Shown here one piece after another: positions 23,913-36,961 of a stretch of DNA of 64,000 bases. Location: contig NW_026944386.1 in NCBI RefSeq assembly GCF_033439725.1, positions 1,674,001-1,738,000 of the forward strand. The letters are read 5' to 3'. The notes below the pieces were generated by a model. It did no database searches. It was given only the letters and a program-made list of their open reading frames with translations, and was not told the DNA's origin. The position numbers and the translations under genes were made by a program. Position 1 is the first letter of the stretch. Each line of letters starts with the position of its first letter. Origin of the DNA: Neurospora tetraspora (lineage: Eukaryota > Ascomycota > Sordariomycetes > Sordariales > Sordariaceae).

Positions 23913-26252
23913 TCACCCAAAAACAACACTAACCCCCATCTCCCTACTAACCTGCCTCCACAAATCCCCTCCCGTTCCCATCTCCCCCAGCGACATCTCC
24001 CCCATGCCCAACTCCTCCTGCCCCTTCGACCTCCCCGCCACCGCGCCCTTCTCCCCAGATCCAGACCCAGACTCAGCCCCATCCGCCCTCCTCCACACCT
24101 CCCTCACAATCTCCCACGCCCTCTCAATATTCCTCATCCCCTGCCTCTTCCTAACCTTCTCAAACGCTTGCTCCGCCAAGCCCCGATCATTTTCTCCTAC
24201 AGCCTCGCACGCCGCCACAAACAGCGGCCACAGCAAAGCACCCATGGGCCCCTCATGCTTCACCGTCGCGGCACAATGCAGCAGAGACCGATGAGTGTGC
24301 TCCTGCACGGCCCTGTGCGAGCGCGGATAGCCGTGCACGCTCCTATACAGATAAACGAAGGCGGAGTGCCGGTAGGCGAGGGCGTTGTGCCAGATGCTGT
24401 GGAGACGACTTCGTTCAGCCACCGTCGGAGACATGACGTCGATTTTCGTTGAGTGGTGGTGGCGAGTCTCGTTGATTTCTTCTTCTTCTTCTTCTTCATC
24501 TTCTCTATCTGGGACAAACCCGGGTGGTAGTTGAGGTTTCCAGCGCGATAGGGCGGCTTCGATGGCTTGCGTGGTTGATTCAAGTTCTGTTCGCAGGACG
24601 GCGATCTTGGAAGCCGAAGCGTTGCTCCAGATGGCGGCTTGGAGGTCGGTTTTCAGAGTGACGATGCTGGAGAGTCGGTGGATGATGGGCCACAAAGTGG
24701 TGGCCATGCCGAGGAGGGTGTCGACGTTGGATAAGGGGGAGGCGATGGGGGCGCCGAGAGGTGGGAAGGGCATGAGGCAGCCGGCGGTGGGAGCGGCAGA
24801 GAGGGGGGCGCGGCCGTTGGAGAGGGCGGCTATTACGTCGTAGAAGCGGAAGGCCTGTTGTGGAATTTGTTAGTGATTAGTGCCAAGTAGAGTTGACGGT
24901 GTGTATGTGTGTGTGCGTACCCGTTCGAGAAAAATGCTGGTAGAGTCTGATGGTTCGGGGTTGGTGCACATGATGGTAAGTGCCCCTTTTAAGTGACCAT
25001 CTACAAGGTTCGATCGTCCTCTCTGAACCAGCTAGATTAGGCTGAGTTAGCAAAGATGACTACCGACTCAGACGAGTAGGTGTAGAACCTTACCACTTCA
25101 TAGTAGATGAGCAGCATGATAGTCGCCAGAATTTCATTCCGGTTCGACTTGGCACTTTGCTCTATTAGACGTCCAAGTCCCTGAATGGCCTGGTTGTGGA
25201 AGAAGAGAGAATGCTCCTCGTTTTGGACCCCTCGATATTCCAAATGGGCGCTAGCAAGAGCAAAGATGGCGTTGAGCACAGGCGAGCTCTGCCGTGTCAA
25301 TGGCAACACCAACTGCTGGAACGGGTTCCCGCTCTCTTCACGAAAGACAATTAGGTGGGAGAGGATATTACAAAAGTGATCTACGAGAGCTCGTCGGTTG
25401 GGGCGATCCGTGAACTCTGAAAATGCCGGGGAGTGGAATTCGAATAGAGGTGATGTTACCGGACATGGCGCTATCATGGCTAGGTCTGGATAATAAGACG
25501 TTGGCCGTGATACTGTAGTAACTGCTGTGTAGTTCGTCCATGATTCCGCAGCGTAGCCGCCACCATCTTCAGCATCCTCGGCCAGTTCTTCGACATGGCT
25601 CAAGTCCGGCAGTGTGAAGAGTGACTCTGTGGGAGAGATGAGAGGGTAACTCGGCGTAGGTGAAGGTGCGTTCCAAGAGGTGCTTTGGTGGAGGTCCGGT
25701 GGTGGAAACTGGTAGTCCACCTCTGTAGATTCCGGAGGGCTCACGCTATCGCTGTCGTAGCTAAAGTCCGACATTCTCCGGGAGAGAGATAGCCTCCTAG
25801 AGCCATCGTTGTCGGATATAGTTGATGATGATGTCGCCAAGCTAGCCTTTCGACGCCTTCGAGGCCGCACGGCCTCATAGACACAGGTCGCCCCGTGCTC
25901 GACGCAGCGTGAACATTGCGGGCGTCCCTCATCACACTTTTTCTTCTGTGGTGTTGAAGCTTGGTCAGTAACAGACTTTTGTAAGAGCGGAAAGCGCTCG
26001 ACCAACCTTTTCTTTGCTTTTCCAGAGGTCAGCTACTTGTTATTCGGGGCAGCAATCTCACGAAAACCGAGAGGGTACAAGGAACAACGTACCAAAAGGT
26101 GCAGCCTAGAGCAGGTTGGTTCCAAGTCAACGGGGGAACTAGGGCCGAGAGTGCATTCCGGGTGGATACTTACCGGCTCTTGATCGTCTCTTTGGCTCCT
26201 TTGGAGGAGCCAGTCGTGTATAAAGAAGCATTTTTACGCTGGCGGGATCCAT
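23913..26252 (-). CDS. Zn2Cys6 fungal transcription factor with micro-exons in the zinc cluster
   Basis: Six exons on the minus strand: 26252-26174, 26105-26093 (13 nt), 26016-26007 (10 nt), 25945-25094, 25031-24921 and 24854-23913. They give 668 residues with all junctions in frame. The cluster C28-x2-C31-x6-C38-x6-C45-x2-C48-x6-C55 is complete only if both tiny exons are included, which is the main support for them. Donors are GTAAGT, GTACGT, GTTGGT, GTAAGG and GTACGC. CTGAC branch points precede the micro-exon acceptors. A basic RPRRRRK stretch follows the cluster, then an acidic/Ser-rich linker. From about residue 220 comes a fungal-specific transcription factor 2-like region ([38 protein letters not shown]). 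The C-terminus has Glu and Gly/Ser runs. Regulatory target unknown. It is the second factor on this strand and ends 2.4 kb upstream of the other factor's start. Confidence 0.83.
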
Positions 26253-27885
26253 CTTGTTGGATTTGATTAGGGAGAAAGCATCGTTTCTTGCGTGTGTTCC
26301 AAGTGCCGATGGAAAGCTTGAATTGAGTGAGATGATGGATCCAACTTGTTTTAGCCCTAGGTTCGGGAAACTTCAGATCATGACCAAAGCGAGAAAGCTG
26401 TGTTCATGATGAAAGATGGAGACTTGACGCAAAGGAGCGGTGACTACGATATGTCATAAGATGGATTGAGGTTATTAGCCGGCTACGGCCAACACGTTGA
26501 CGACAACAGTCTTGGCTTGTGAGTGAAGGTCACGAGGGAGGCCAAGTTTGGTTTGGAGCGTGAACAAGGGTCCTCTGTTGGGGTGCGCAGAAAACAAGCC
26601 TCCAAGATGTTCGCTCGTCTGCCTCCGAGATTTTCTTGGAGAGGCATAACAGCCGGTTCCTTATTTCGCCCAATGTGCGGAGAAGGAAGCGTGAAAGTGC
26701 GGAGATTCCCCCACCTCGGGAACCTCCACCTCCACCGTCCCTCCACCTTTCCCCAGAAAGAGTAACGCTCCCCAGAAAGAGGAACGCGGGGAAGATGGAG
26801 TCGTCATCAAAAGGACTTGGCTTCTGTTTCTGTCCAAGACTGCATCACCTTGATCCCATCCACTGACAAAGAGTCCGTACCTGAAGCCATTCTCAAGATG
26901 GGTTGGCGTCATTAACCGTGATCCGAAATATCAGAGCCGCATTGTGATGAGATATTCTATATATCTCTTTCAATAACTTGATGGTGAAATAGATTGGATT
27001 GTCAATCACAGCAGGTCAGTCGGTTCGGCTCTCACCTCGGTGAACAACTCTGGTATTCGGACCGACCACGCCGGGGACGTTGATCGGAGCATACTGCTTT
27101 CTACCATCAAGCAGGCAATCGCTCGACTATCGTACCGACATGCCGGAATCTAAGCTGTGATGGCTTCCGTCCCTTATTATAGCGATTGGCGAAGCGGGGA
27201 GACTTAACTCCGCGCCGGCAAGTCTTGTTCATCAACCACCTTGACCACCCAACACGAAGCCGAGCAATATGTGCTGTAACGAATGCAATGCAGGACACCG
27301 TTCGCAGCCTCTTTGTCGGTACCTCTTCACAAAGAGATTCGAAACTCTAGAATATCTGCTGAAGTGAGCGCCTCTCTCTGTGGTACCCGTTGCTGTGCCA
27401 CACCGCTCAGCCCGATGATATAACAACTCGATATAGCCGTAGGATCATGTTGGAAGCCGGGAAGCAACCCAACATGCCGTCTGTCGTGGAGGTTGTTGTC
27501 AACGGTGGAGACAAGTCGGATGAGAAAGTATCAGCGCGCTTTGACCACTACCTGGAACGTGCGGACAATCATACGCACTAACAATTACTTCCCAATATCA
27601 CGCACGGTTGACTTGCACTTCTTTCAACATCTTTCACAAACAATTCCCACTCCTATTGCGGTTGTTCATCAAGGGGCGCGGATACCGCTGGAGATTCATA
27701 ATGGAGGGACGTGGCTAAACTAGTCCGGTGAGATGACTAGGCAACCGAATAAAAGAAAGGCAAACCAAATCCCCCTCCCACTGAAACTTCTCTTTGATAA
27801 GGTAACAAAAACATCAGACTTCCTGGTAACGTGCGTAGTAAGCGCTTACATCCCTCACGACTTCATCCTCGATCCCACATCTCAC
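26253..27885. other. Intergenic flank of the retroelement, left side
   Basis: About 1.6 kb of normal base composition between the factor promoter and the left LTR. No gene or RNA was recognised, and the AT-rich damage does not extend into it. Confidence 0.6.
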
Positions 27886-27890
27886 AGAAG
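27886..27890. repeat. Target site duplication, left copy
   Basis: AGAAG directly precedes the left LTR and is repeated exactly after the right LTR (33458-33462). This 5-bp duplication is the size expected for Ty1/copia and many other LTR elements. Confidence 0.85.
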
Positions 27891-28085
27891 TGTTAGTTTG
27901 GAGGGTTAAATCCGGCCAGTAAGAAGGGGGCTCTGAATGAAAACTAGCCTCCCAGCCACCCAGAATCTGGCTGCAGACTTCCTTAATACTCTAGGAGCCC
28001 TCAACTCTAGTTCCACAGCACTCTTCTACACACACAGATCAATACAGAAATTTACCCACATTTAATTCAAATGTACATTCTAATA
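27891..28085 (+). repeat. 5' LTR (195 bp)
   Basis: It begins TGTTAGTTTGG and ends near CATTCTAATA. It aligns over its full 195 bp with the right LTR, with about 25 differences, nearly all transitions. It is clearly less AT-rich than the interior. Confidence 0.9.
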
Positions 28086-31000
28086 ATTAATAATCTAATT
28101 CGCGATATTTACGTTTTATACTAATATTTACAGAAGTACGAGTATCTACATACTAATACCCCTTGAACTACCCCTATAATGACCAAATTAAACAACTATA
28201 TCCCTATCAAAAGAATCCTCCCTAAAGACCAACCATTCCTACCTTAATAAACCCTCAAAATTTCGTAACTAGAGCAATAAACTATTTAATTATATTAAAA
28301 ATCTCGACTTTACTAATTTCGTATTAAGGCTGGAGTTAACTGTTTAAAAGCTCCCACTTATTTGTATTAATAATTACGCTACTAAAATTATAGCCCTCCG
28401 CTGTATTAAAAGAGTTCGGGAAGTCTTTAATAAATTTAAAGTTAGTATAATAATTTACGTACCCCCGGCCCCGGTAATAGTAATTATAAACGTAAACGTA
28501 AAAACCGAAGCTCTAGAAGTACCCTAATTCCTAAAGGGTATAGAGACTACTAACCGAACCCTAAATTAATAGACCGAAGACGCTACAATTAAATTAATAA
28601 ACCTTACAACCTTTAATTTATAAGAATACGAATACAACCGTATTAACTAATCCTATAATATAAAAATCTATAAATCCTTTAAGACTAACAACGCTAATAT
28701 TCGAAAATAAATACAAAAATCTATATCCCCCTCCTATAAAACTAATAATTTTCTATCCCTCCTATCTATAATTAAATAATATATTAATATTAAGGACGGC
28801 TATAATTACTAAAAGGAGGATACTCAAACTGAAATTCGCTAAAAATATTACAATTACCTTAAATTATTATTAAATAAACTTAATAAAAGAAATAAAAGGA
28901 TAAATAAATAAATAAATAGTTAGGATACTATAATAATTTACGTAATCTACTATAAAATTCTAAAAACTATTATAGCTAACATTTAATTTAAAAACCTTTT
29001 AAACTACCTACGGCCAATTAAACTTACCTAAATATCTAATATTTCTAAATACTTTAATAAAAAGGTTATAATTAATACCCTTAATTTTTATTTAATATTT
29101 AAGAATTTCCGCCGTAAAAAACTAAGCAAACGACTTCCTATTAATATTAGTAAAATTAAGGGTTATAAAAGAACGTTTAATATAGGCTTAATTTTTAATA
29201 ATCTATAAGATAGTAATATTAAAAACGAAGATGTTTAATTTAATAAAACTTAAAATTATCATAAAAGGAAGCGCGAAATTATAATTATAAATATTTTACT
29301 ATTATCTTTAAATATTCGCTATAAAACGTATTAATAAAGCCTTTACCTAACTAAATATTATTAGTATTTATTCCCTACTAAAATAATTAACCCTAAATAG
29401 AAACCTATTAAAAAAGTCTAAAATAAAGTCAAAAAGAACTTCCGTAATAACCTAAAGCTAAAGAAAAAAGTCGACTGCCTCAAATAGGAAATAAAACAGA
29501 ATAATAATAATAATAAAAATAATTAATTCTCTAACGAAAGTACTTAGGAAATAATAGCCAACTACAAAATAATTTTTTACTAGGTGACTCTTTAAATAGG
29601 AAAAAGAAATTTAAAACCGTACCCTCTCAAAAATAGTACCCTCTTCAATTCTAGTAACTCCCTTTATATCTTCAACGAAATTACCTATTTTATTAATTTT
29701 CGTTACGCTTTTTATAATAATAATTTCTAGGCCAGAAATTCCTATATTCTTATTAAAAGAATATAATAATATAAATATTATAATCTAAGGATATAAAGGG
29801 CCTAAGAAATTCTATCTCTATAATATAACCTTCTATCCCAACTTTATAACTAACTTCGTCTCCTTTTACCTCCTTCGCAAGAAAAATCTCTATTAAAACT
29901 AATAATTACTTAATAATTACCTTCAAAGCCCAAATTATTCCTTCTTCTACTGTTTTATAATATAATACTATTAAATAATCTTCGAAAACCTCTTACCCTC
30001 TTTCTCTAAAACCGCTTTCTTTATATAACGCAATCAATTTAACTCTCTTAATAGCTATAAACATTACAAAAAAGAAGCTATTATTTAACACTACTGCCTC
30101 GGTTACTATAATTCTTAAATACTCAACTACTTTATTAACGTTATTGGAACCCGCTTTAAAAGTCCCTCTACTATATACTATAACCTATATACCTTATTGA
30201 AAATTAAACGACAAATTAGCTGTAAACCCCGCGACTATAATTATAGCCCAAGAAAGAGATTAATTATAAATTTTCTCAATTATATAAAGAATTGCCAAAG
30301 ATATTCCAACGTTATATTTATTACTTATAAATATACTAGGTATATTTAAAATTACTATATAATAGATTATAAAACTATTACTATTGCCTCTTTCCTTAAC
30401 GATCTTTTTATAATATTAAATATTTGGTACTATATCTAACTAAAGATTATCGAATGCAATAATGAAATCAACGGGTCCTATATAGTAAAAAAATTCCTCG
30501 CCTTTAAAAATATAATTACTAAGCCTTCTACTCTATATACTTAAATATAAAATAATAGCGTAGAATATTCAGGAGGTATAATTAAGGAAACACTTAGAAT
30601 AATAATATAAAAATTTTATTTCACTAAAAATCTATAACTAAAAATCGTTTTTATAATAATTTACCTTACAAGTTGGTCTCCTAAACTCTTCTATAATTAA
30701 AAATCCCTATACAAACATTTCTATACCTTTATTACCAAACGAAACGAACTTAATTTACTAATTCCACGCAAGCCAAACATTATATACCGTCGTATTTATA
30801 ATTGTAAAATATACGCTATAACTATAACCGCCTACAAAAAAGAAGAAAAGCGCTAAAAAAACTAAACCCTAAAGTATAAATTAAGTACCTAGTTGGCTAT
30901 ACTGCTTCTAAAATTTACTATATTTAAAACTTCGTTAATAATTCGATTATTAATACCTATAATGTATTATTTAATTAAAATACGTTCTACTCTAAGAAAG

Positions 31001-33262
31001 TATTAATTAAAGTGCAATCTTTAAAAATATCCTTTAACGAATTTACTATACTATTTTAAAAATATAACTAAACGGCTCTAACACTAGAAATCCCCGATTT
31101 TGTTGGTAATTGAATCGATTTTAAAAATACCTAAATATATAATATACTTAATTCCCTTCTAAAGTTTAATTAAACTTATTAAAAAAGAGAGACTAACTGT
31201 ATATTTTTAAAATCCCCGCTAAAGAATTCGAATACCCTCGTAAAAAGGATATTTATTAACTTTATCTTCAATAATAAATATTCTACTCTTCCAAATATAT
31301 TGCCGCTAAACTGACCGCCGCCTACTTCCTTCCTCGCCGGCTTCTATCTTAACCCCCGTACTAAAAACGAAATCTATAAAAATTTCGAGCTCTAAAAGTC
31401 CGCCTTTAATACTAATAAATTTTATTAATTTATAATAATATATAATAATAAACCCGTTATAAAAATAAAATCATAATAATTTATCTATAATAATAAGATT
31501 ATTATTAAAGAAGATTTCGAATCCCTAATCTGTATAAATAAAGTCTAATTTATCTATAAATACTATTTTCCTCCAATACTTAAAAATTATAAATCTTTTA
31601 ACTACTATATCTTTAGAAACCTCTTTAAATAAATAAAGTAAACCCATTTTACTAACTATAAAGAAATAAAAATTTAGTTAGAGGTCAACAAGGACGAACT
31701 ATATACTCGAAGCAAGCAAATCCTTAATTATATATAAATATATACGTATAAATTCTTTAAAATCAATAAATTCAACAAAATCAAAGCCCGCCTCATTATC
31801 CGTAAAAATTAATAAATAAAGAAGGTAAAGTAAAAAACGTACGCCTCTACCTTTGTTAACCGTTCTTTCCGTATTTTTATTATTATAAACGCCCAATTTA
31901 ACTTCGAATTTATTTAATACGATATTATTAATACCTTCGTTAATACTTATATAAATAAAGATATTTATATATATATACTTCTAAATTATAAGATTTTAAA
32001 TAAGGTTCTTAAAATATTTAAGGCTCTATATAGGTTACGACGTTCCCTATTCCTTTAGCAACGAGAGTTTGTAAGTACTTTCAAAATAATAGGTTTCGAA
32101 CTAATCTTTAAAGAGCTGTATATCCTTATCAATAATAGTATCCTCGTATTTTATTATATCGATAATATAATTTTTGTATATTACTTTAATAAAATTACCG
32201 TTAAATAAAAATATATAAATAACTTTAATTAATAATACTATATAATTAGAGGAAACGAATTATAATAGTTCTTAAGTATTGAAATTATTTGAAACCGTCA
32301 AGTAAGAAAAATCTAATTATTTTAATACTTGTATTTATAAAAGATTTACTACTTTACAAATACTAAACGTATTATTTCAATCCCTATATTTAACGTTAAA
32401 TTAATTCCCTTTAAGAGTAAAATTTCCCTTTATTTAATATACCTATATCAAATTAAAGTAGGCTTAATACTATACGCCGCCGTTATTATACGCTTAAATA
32501 TTACTTTCGCTGCCAGCTATCTTTCTAAATATAATTATAATCTTGATTTAAATTATTATAAAGCTATAAATAAAGTACCCTATTACCTCTATACTACTAA
32601 TAATATAGGATTCTACTATAAAAGTAATAAAGTACTCCGGATTGCCTTAAATTCGTTATTTATAAATAACTTTACAAACTGTAAAAGTTCTTAAGAATTT
32701 ATGATATAATTTTTTAGTAAGTTAATTTACTAGGGTACTACTAAATAAGTAACTATAGCTACTTCTACAACCGAGGTAGAATTTATTATATTTATTAATA
32801 TAGTTAAAAAAACCCTCTTTATAAAAATTTTTATTATTAGTCTTATAATAAAGCTAATTAATCTTATCCCTACTATAGATTATAATAATTAATAAACTAT
32901 TAGAGTTTTAACCGTAGAAGCTATAAAGTTAGTAATAAAGTTCAAGTACGTAAATATCTATAAATTTTAGGTAAAATAAGAAGTATTTACTAGAAGAATA
33001 AAAATTAAATATTTAAAAACGGCCAAAATACTTACAAACGGTTTAACGAAAGTATTAGACTTCCAAAAGTATATAGCGTTTATAAAGCTAGTAAGGATAA
33101 ATTTAATAAAGGATAGGGAATTAAAAAGACAGGAGAATATAATAGTATATATCGAAATAAATAAAATTAATGAGGAGATAAATCCTGGGATAGTTATATA
33201 ATACTATGAATAATTTTATTTTTGGGCAGTTTTGTCTCTATAAGACTTCAATTGGGGAGGTA

Positions 33263-33457
33263 TATTAATTTAGATGGTTAAATCCGGCCAATAAAAAAGG
33301 GACTCTAAATAAGGACTAGCCTCCTAGCCACCCAGAATCTAGCTACAGACTTCCCTAATACTCTGGGAGCCCCTAACTCTAGTTCCACAGCACTCTTCTA
33401 CACACATAGATCAATACAGAGATTTACCCACATTTGATTCAACTGTGCATTCTTATA
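33263..33457 (+). repeat. 3' LTR (195 bp)
   Basis: Same length as the left LTR and collinear with it from TATTAATTTAG to CATTCTTATA. Recognisable shared blocks include GCCACCCAGAATCT and TCTAGTTCCACAGCACTC. Confidence 0.9.
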
Positions 33458-33462
33458 AGAAG
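33458..33462. repeat. Target site duplication, right copy
   Basis: AGAAG, identical to the copy before the left LTR. Confidence 0.85.
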
Positions 33463-34742
33463 GGGAGGTGTCTGGGTCCGCGGGAGGACCGCTCATTTAT
33501 ACCAACCCTAGAGGAGAATCCCTCATCTCACTCATTTCGGCCGTACCCTCCACTCCGAGTAAAAGTGCTCCAGTTGGGTCACCTTGGGATGCGCACGAGC
33601 TTGTCACCATGACCTTCATGGGCCGCATCATTGGTGGCCTCGTCCTCGCTCTCCGCCGTATCCTCACGTATCCGCCGCGCCGACGCAGTTCTGCAGTGAT
33701 ACCAGAGCACAAACGTCGTATCGATATTCGATTTATCGGACCATAGAGTTGCACTCCCTTGGACACCTCCACCATTCTCCCTCCATTCGGCACTACCTCG
33801 TAGGCCAATCATAATGTCTGCAAGACAGACTAGCGATGCACACAAGAGAAGAACACATTGGCTGCCAGTGGTCCAGAGCTGACGCCACAAAGGGAAAACA
33901 CCCACGCTGTCAGTGAGAATGAGGCACGACGAGGTCAAACATTCAGTCAAACCACCTCGAGAGGGAGCATGTTTGTATGAGCAGTCACTCCGAGTGCTTC
34001 CCCAGCCTGCATGTGAGCTTCTCAATGGTTGCCCTGGGGTATTCTACGTAGTAGACCTACACTAGGATTTTGGAGCTAGGCTGCCTTCAGGTAGGTGGTA
34101 TTGATTCACAAGATGAGAGCACAGGAACCACAGGAACCGGACGGAAATGGTCCATCTCCTCCCAGTCCTTTGGGATTTCGGGTGCCATCATCCCTCGTCT
34201 TCTTTTTCTCTTCTCTTCAGCTTTGGATCTTCCTTGGATCTCACCACCACCATCATCATCGTCATATCGTCATCACGCTTATTACCAGGGATCGGAAACC
34301 ATTGTCGGCGACCTGCCCTGCCATCACCCGTCTGCGCGCACCGCGTTTAATGTGCTGTCTCAGCCCTACTGGCGGTTCCCTTCGGATACCAGCCGTGGGC
34401 CCGTGGCGCTTCACTTGCTCCGCCTCTAGGAAGAACTGTCAGCAATAATAGGCACCTCACTTGGCAGGATTACTACTGCTTCCTTGGGTCTTCACTGATT
34501 CAGAAACCCGTTTAACGATCGGAAACGGCTCCTTCAAGACATCCTTCCCCTCCTCCAAGCTTTTACGTCTCTCAGGTGAATCGTCAACGTCTGCCTTCGC
34601 GGCGCATTCGACAAACCACAGCGGATGACCGCATAGACCACGCCTTTAAGCGACGAAAACGAACACTGGTCCATCACGGGAGGAACAGTAAGCAGAACGG
34701 GAAAACAATCAATCAATTCGAAACTCGAAACAGAGAGCGGCC
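33463..34742. other. Intergenic region right of the retroelement
   Basis: About 1.3 kb of normal composition that serves as promoter region for the Cys-rich membrane protein gene. Short open frames (for example 33468-33746, opening with GTG) show no recognisable domain. Confidence 0.55.
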
Positions 34743-36121
34743 ATGCGTAGCATTTGGTCGTGCTCTTCGTGTGTCGCCTTTTTTGTCATGGCTCTCTTCG
34801 GCCAGGAAGCGATGGCGTCGCAAACGGAGGCACTGCTGGAGAAGGAGACAGTTCACAGGGTCCCAAAGAAACCACAAACCACACCTCCTCCGCAGCCATT
34901 ACGACTGAAACGAAGAGGAGACGACCATCTTACTTGCCCGGTCAACCATTCGCTATGTCCCGAGTCCTTGGGAGGAGGTTGTTGTCCAGATCAATATGAG
35001 TGTGCAAGCGACGCATGCTCGGCGACAACAGCGGCATTGGGTACGGCGTGCGGGAGAGTAGGATATTATTATTGTCCCATTACCGCCGGACGTGAGTTCA
35101 TTTCTCTCCCCCCGTCATGCCACCCATGGTTCTTAACTGACGAATATCAGAGGGATGTTGTCCCGACGGTTGGGTCTGTGACGCCGTGAGAGGCTGCATA
35201 GCACCATACGGGGTAACCAACACATTCACATCATGCCCTGCCAGCTATAAACTCTGTCCATCTTCCTACAACTACGGCTGCTGCCCGAACAACATGGGAT
35301 GCGCAGTCGACGCATGCTACTCAACAGAGCCATTCAGCACCACCCTAGTCGATATCATCACCACCACCTCCGGCGGCAAGACCATCACCACCACCCAAAT
35401 ATCCGCCATCCTCACCACACCCACACCTCCTCCCGCTCTTACGGGCGCCGACGACAACTCCGGCGCCATCCCGAAATTCCTCCCCACCACCGTCCCCAAA
35501 GCCTCCGCCATCCCTAAAGATAACAAGGATAACGGCGGCGGCGGCAGCGGCGGTCTCAAAGGCGCCCAACTTGGCGGTATAATCGGCGGCGCCATCGCTC
35601 TGTTGATTATCGTCATCATCGCCGCCTTCCTCATCATCCGCCGCCTCAAGCGGGTCGAATCCGCCATAGAATCCAAAAAGGGTTCCACATCCGGCTACCA
35701 CTCCAAAGTCTCCTACACCAAGACCAGCAAGACGGGTGCCTCCCAAGCGCAGATGGAACAATCCGGTCGGTTCCTGCACGTCAGAGCGCCATCGGACGCT
35801 GATAACGCCAGCGCCGATCCTCTGATGTTCACGACCGAGACGAATACCCCCGGCGATCACACGACGAATATTAGCAGCTTGGCGGGGACGCCGCAGCCTG
35901 GGGCACATGGGAGTGGTGGGAGACATGGCAGGTCGGGGTCGGATGCGTATAACAACGGAAGCGGACTAGTCAGTCCCGATCCAAACTCGGGCTATTTCGA
36001 CGCTGCATCACCACCTCTTCCCTCCCATACTTATGCTGGTGGGCATAACGGCCATAACGGTATGCGTGAGAGCGTCGATAGCCAAAGCACCGGGTTGGGA
36101 TACCACTACAGCACCCGCAAC

Positions 36122-36174
<53 letters not shown>

Positions 36175-36961
36175 CTGGCGCCACCAAAGTAACGCGAGCG
36201 AACTTTCCGCTGACGGAAGCGAGATCACGCACCACGGGGTCGGCAGTCCCTTGGTCGGTCATCATGCTAGAGGCACATCGGGCGGTGGCGGTGGTCACAG
36301 TCATAGTCATAGTGGAGGACTAGGCGACGTCCCCGAGCTAGATTCCTCGGGCATGTTCGTTGAGTTACCCGCCACTGCCACTGCCACTGCCACCGCCACT
36401 TCTCTGCCACCACGCAACTCGTTTGGTTTGTCACCCGCTTCGAGAAGGACCAGCAATCCCAACAGCCCAAACATACCCAGCCCTCACAGCCCCAACCCCA
36501 ACACCACCGACAGCACCCAACAACAAAACAGCCCCCTAGCCCTAGACGTCCTCTCCGAAACAGAAACAGAAACAGCCGAGTTCATCCCCCGCCCCCACCA
36601 ACAGCAGCACACCTCTCTAGACGGCTACTACGGCCCCACCGCAGACAGACAAGTAGGTCAAACAGCTGGCGCTGGGCTGGGGTTCGTGCCGACGGAGGGC
36701 CAGTGGGATGGGAGTTCACGACCTGGTGCGTATCCGATGGGGTTTCCGATGATTAGCGTGCCGGGGTATGGGCTTGGTGGGGTTACTGAACCTGAGGAGG
36801 AGGGTCATGAGGAGGAGGGGACTTTGGATATGGATGTGGATGATGAGAAGGAGGGGGTTGTTGAGAAAGAGAAAGCGGAGGAGCATGGCCAGCGAGAAGG
36901 GCATGGATTTGAGCAAGGGAAGGGGAAGGGGAAGGGGAGTGATGGGGTTCAGCAACAGTAG
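34743..36961 (+). CDS. Cys-rich single-pass plasma membrane protein with poly-Q cytoplasmic tail
   Basis: Two exons, 34743-35091 and 35151-36961, joined in phase 1 (59-nt intron, GTGAGT...TATCAG), give 719 residues. The ATG at 34743 opens a signal peptide ending about QEAMA. The ectodomain has three related Cys modules: TCPVNHSLCPESLGGGCCPD followed by ECASDAC; GCCPDGWVCDAVRGC; and SCPASYKLCPSSYNYGCCPN followed by GCAVDAC. A Thr/Pro-rich stalk follows, then one membrane helix (GGIIGGAIALLIIVIIAAFL) and a basic stop-transfer RRLKR. The long tail is Ser/Gly/Pro-rich, contains 16 consecutive Gln and ends acidic then Gly/Lys-rich. The layout resembles fungal wall-integrity sensors (Cys-rich head, stalk, one helix), but I do not recognise a named family. 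It ends in two adjacent TAG codons. Confidence 0.8.
36125..36172 (+). repeat. CAG microsatellite coding for poly-Q
   Basis: Fifteen CAG codons followed by CAA, encoding 16 Gln in the cytoplasmic tail of the membrane protein. The near-pure codon use suggests recent, slippage-prone length variation. Confidence 0.95.

Larger units (their letters stand above)
27891..33457 (+). mobile_element. Ty1/copia-type LTR retrotransposon fossil, RIP-degraded
   Basis: A 5567-bp element bounded by two 195-bp LTRs and a 5-bp target duplication, so the insertion looks structurally whole from end to end. The interior (28086-33262) is extremely AT-rich, with TpA in great excess and CpA scarce, the pattern left by RIP. 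No long open frame survives. The element is broken throughout, with many dozens of breaks. Faint plus-strand relics fit the copia order: integrase-like in the middle, reverse transcriptase of the copia type around 31.9-32.5 kb, and an RNase H-like end around 32.7-33.1 kb. A purine-rich stretch (GGGGAGG, near 33254) precedes the right LTR, as expected of a polypurine tract. Age cannot be clocked from LTR divergence because RIP inflates it. Family assignment rests on domain order and is moderately sure. Confidence 0.88.

Noticed and set aside
33468-33746. 92-codon frame just right of the retroelement
   Set aside because: It opens with GTG, not ATG, has no domain, and a second strand frame covers the same bases.
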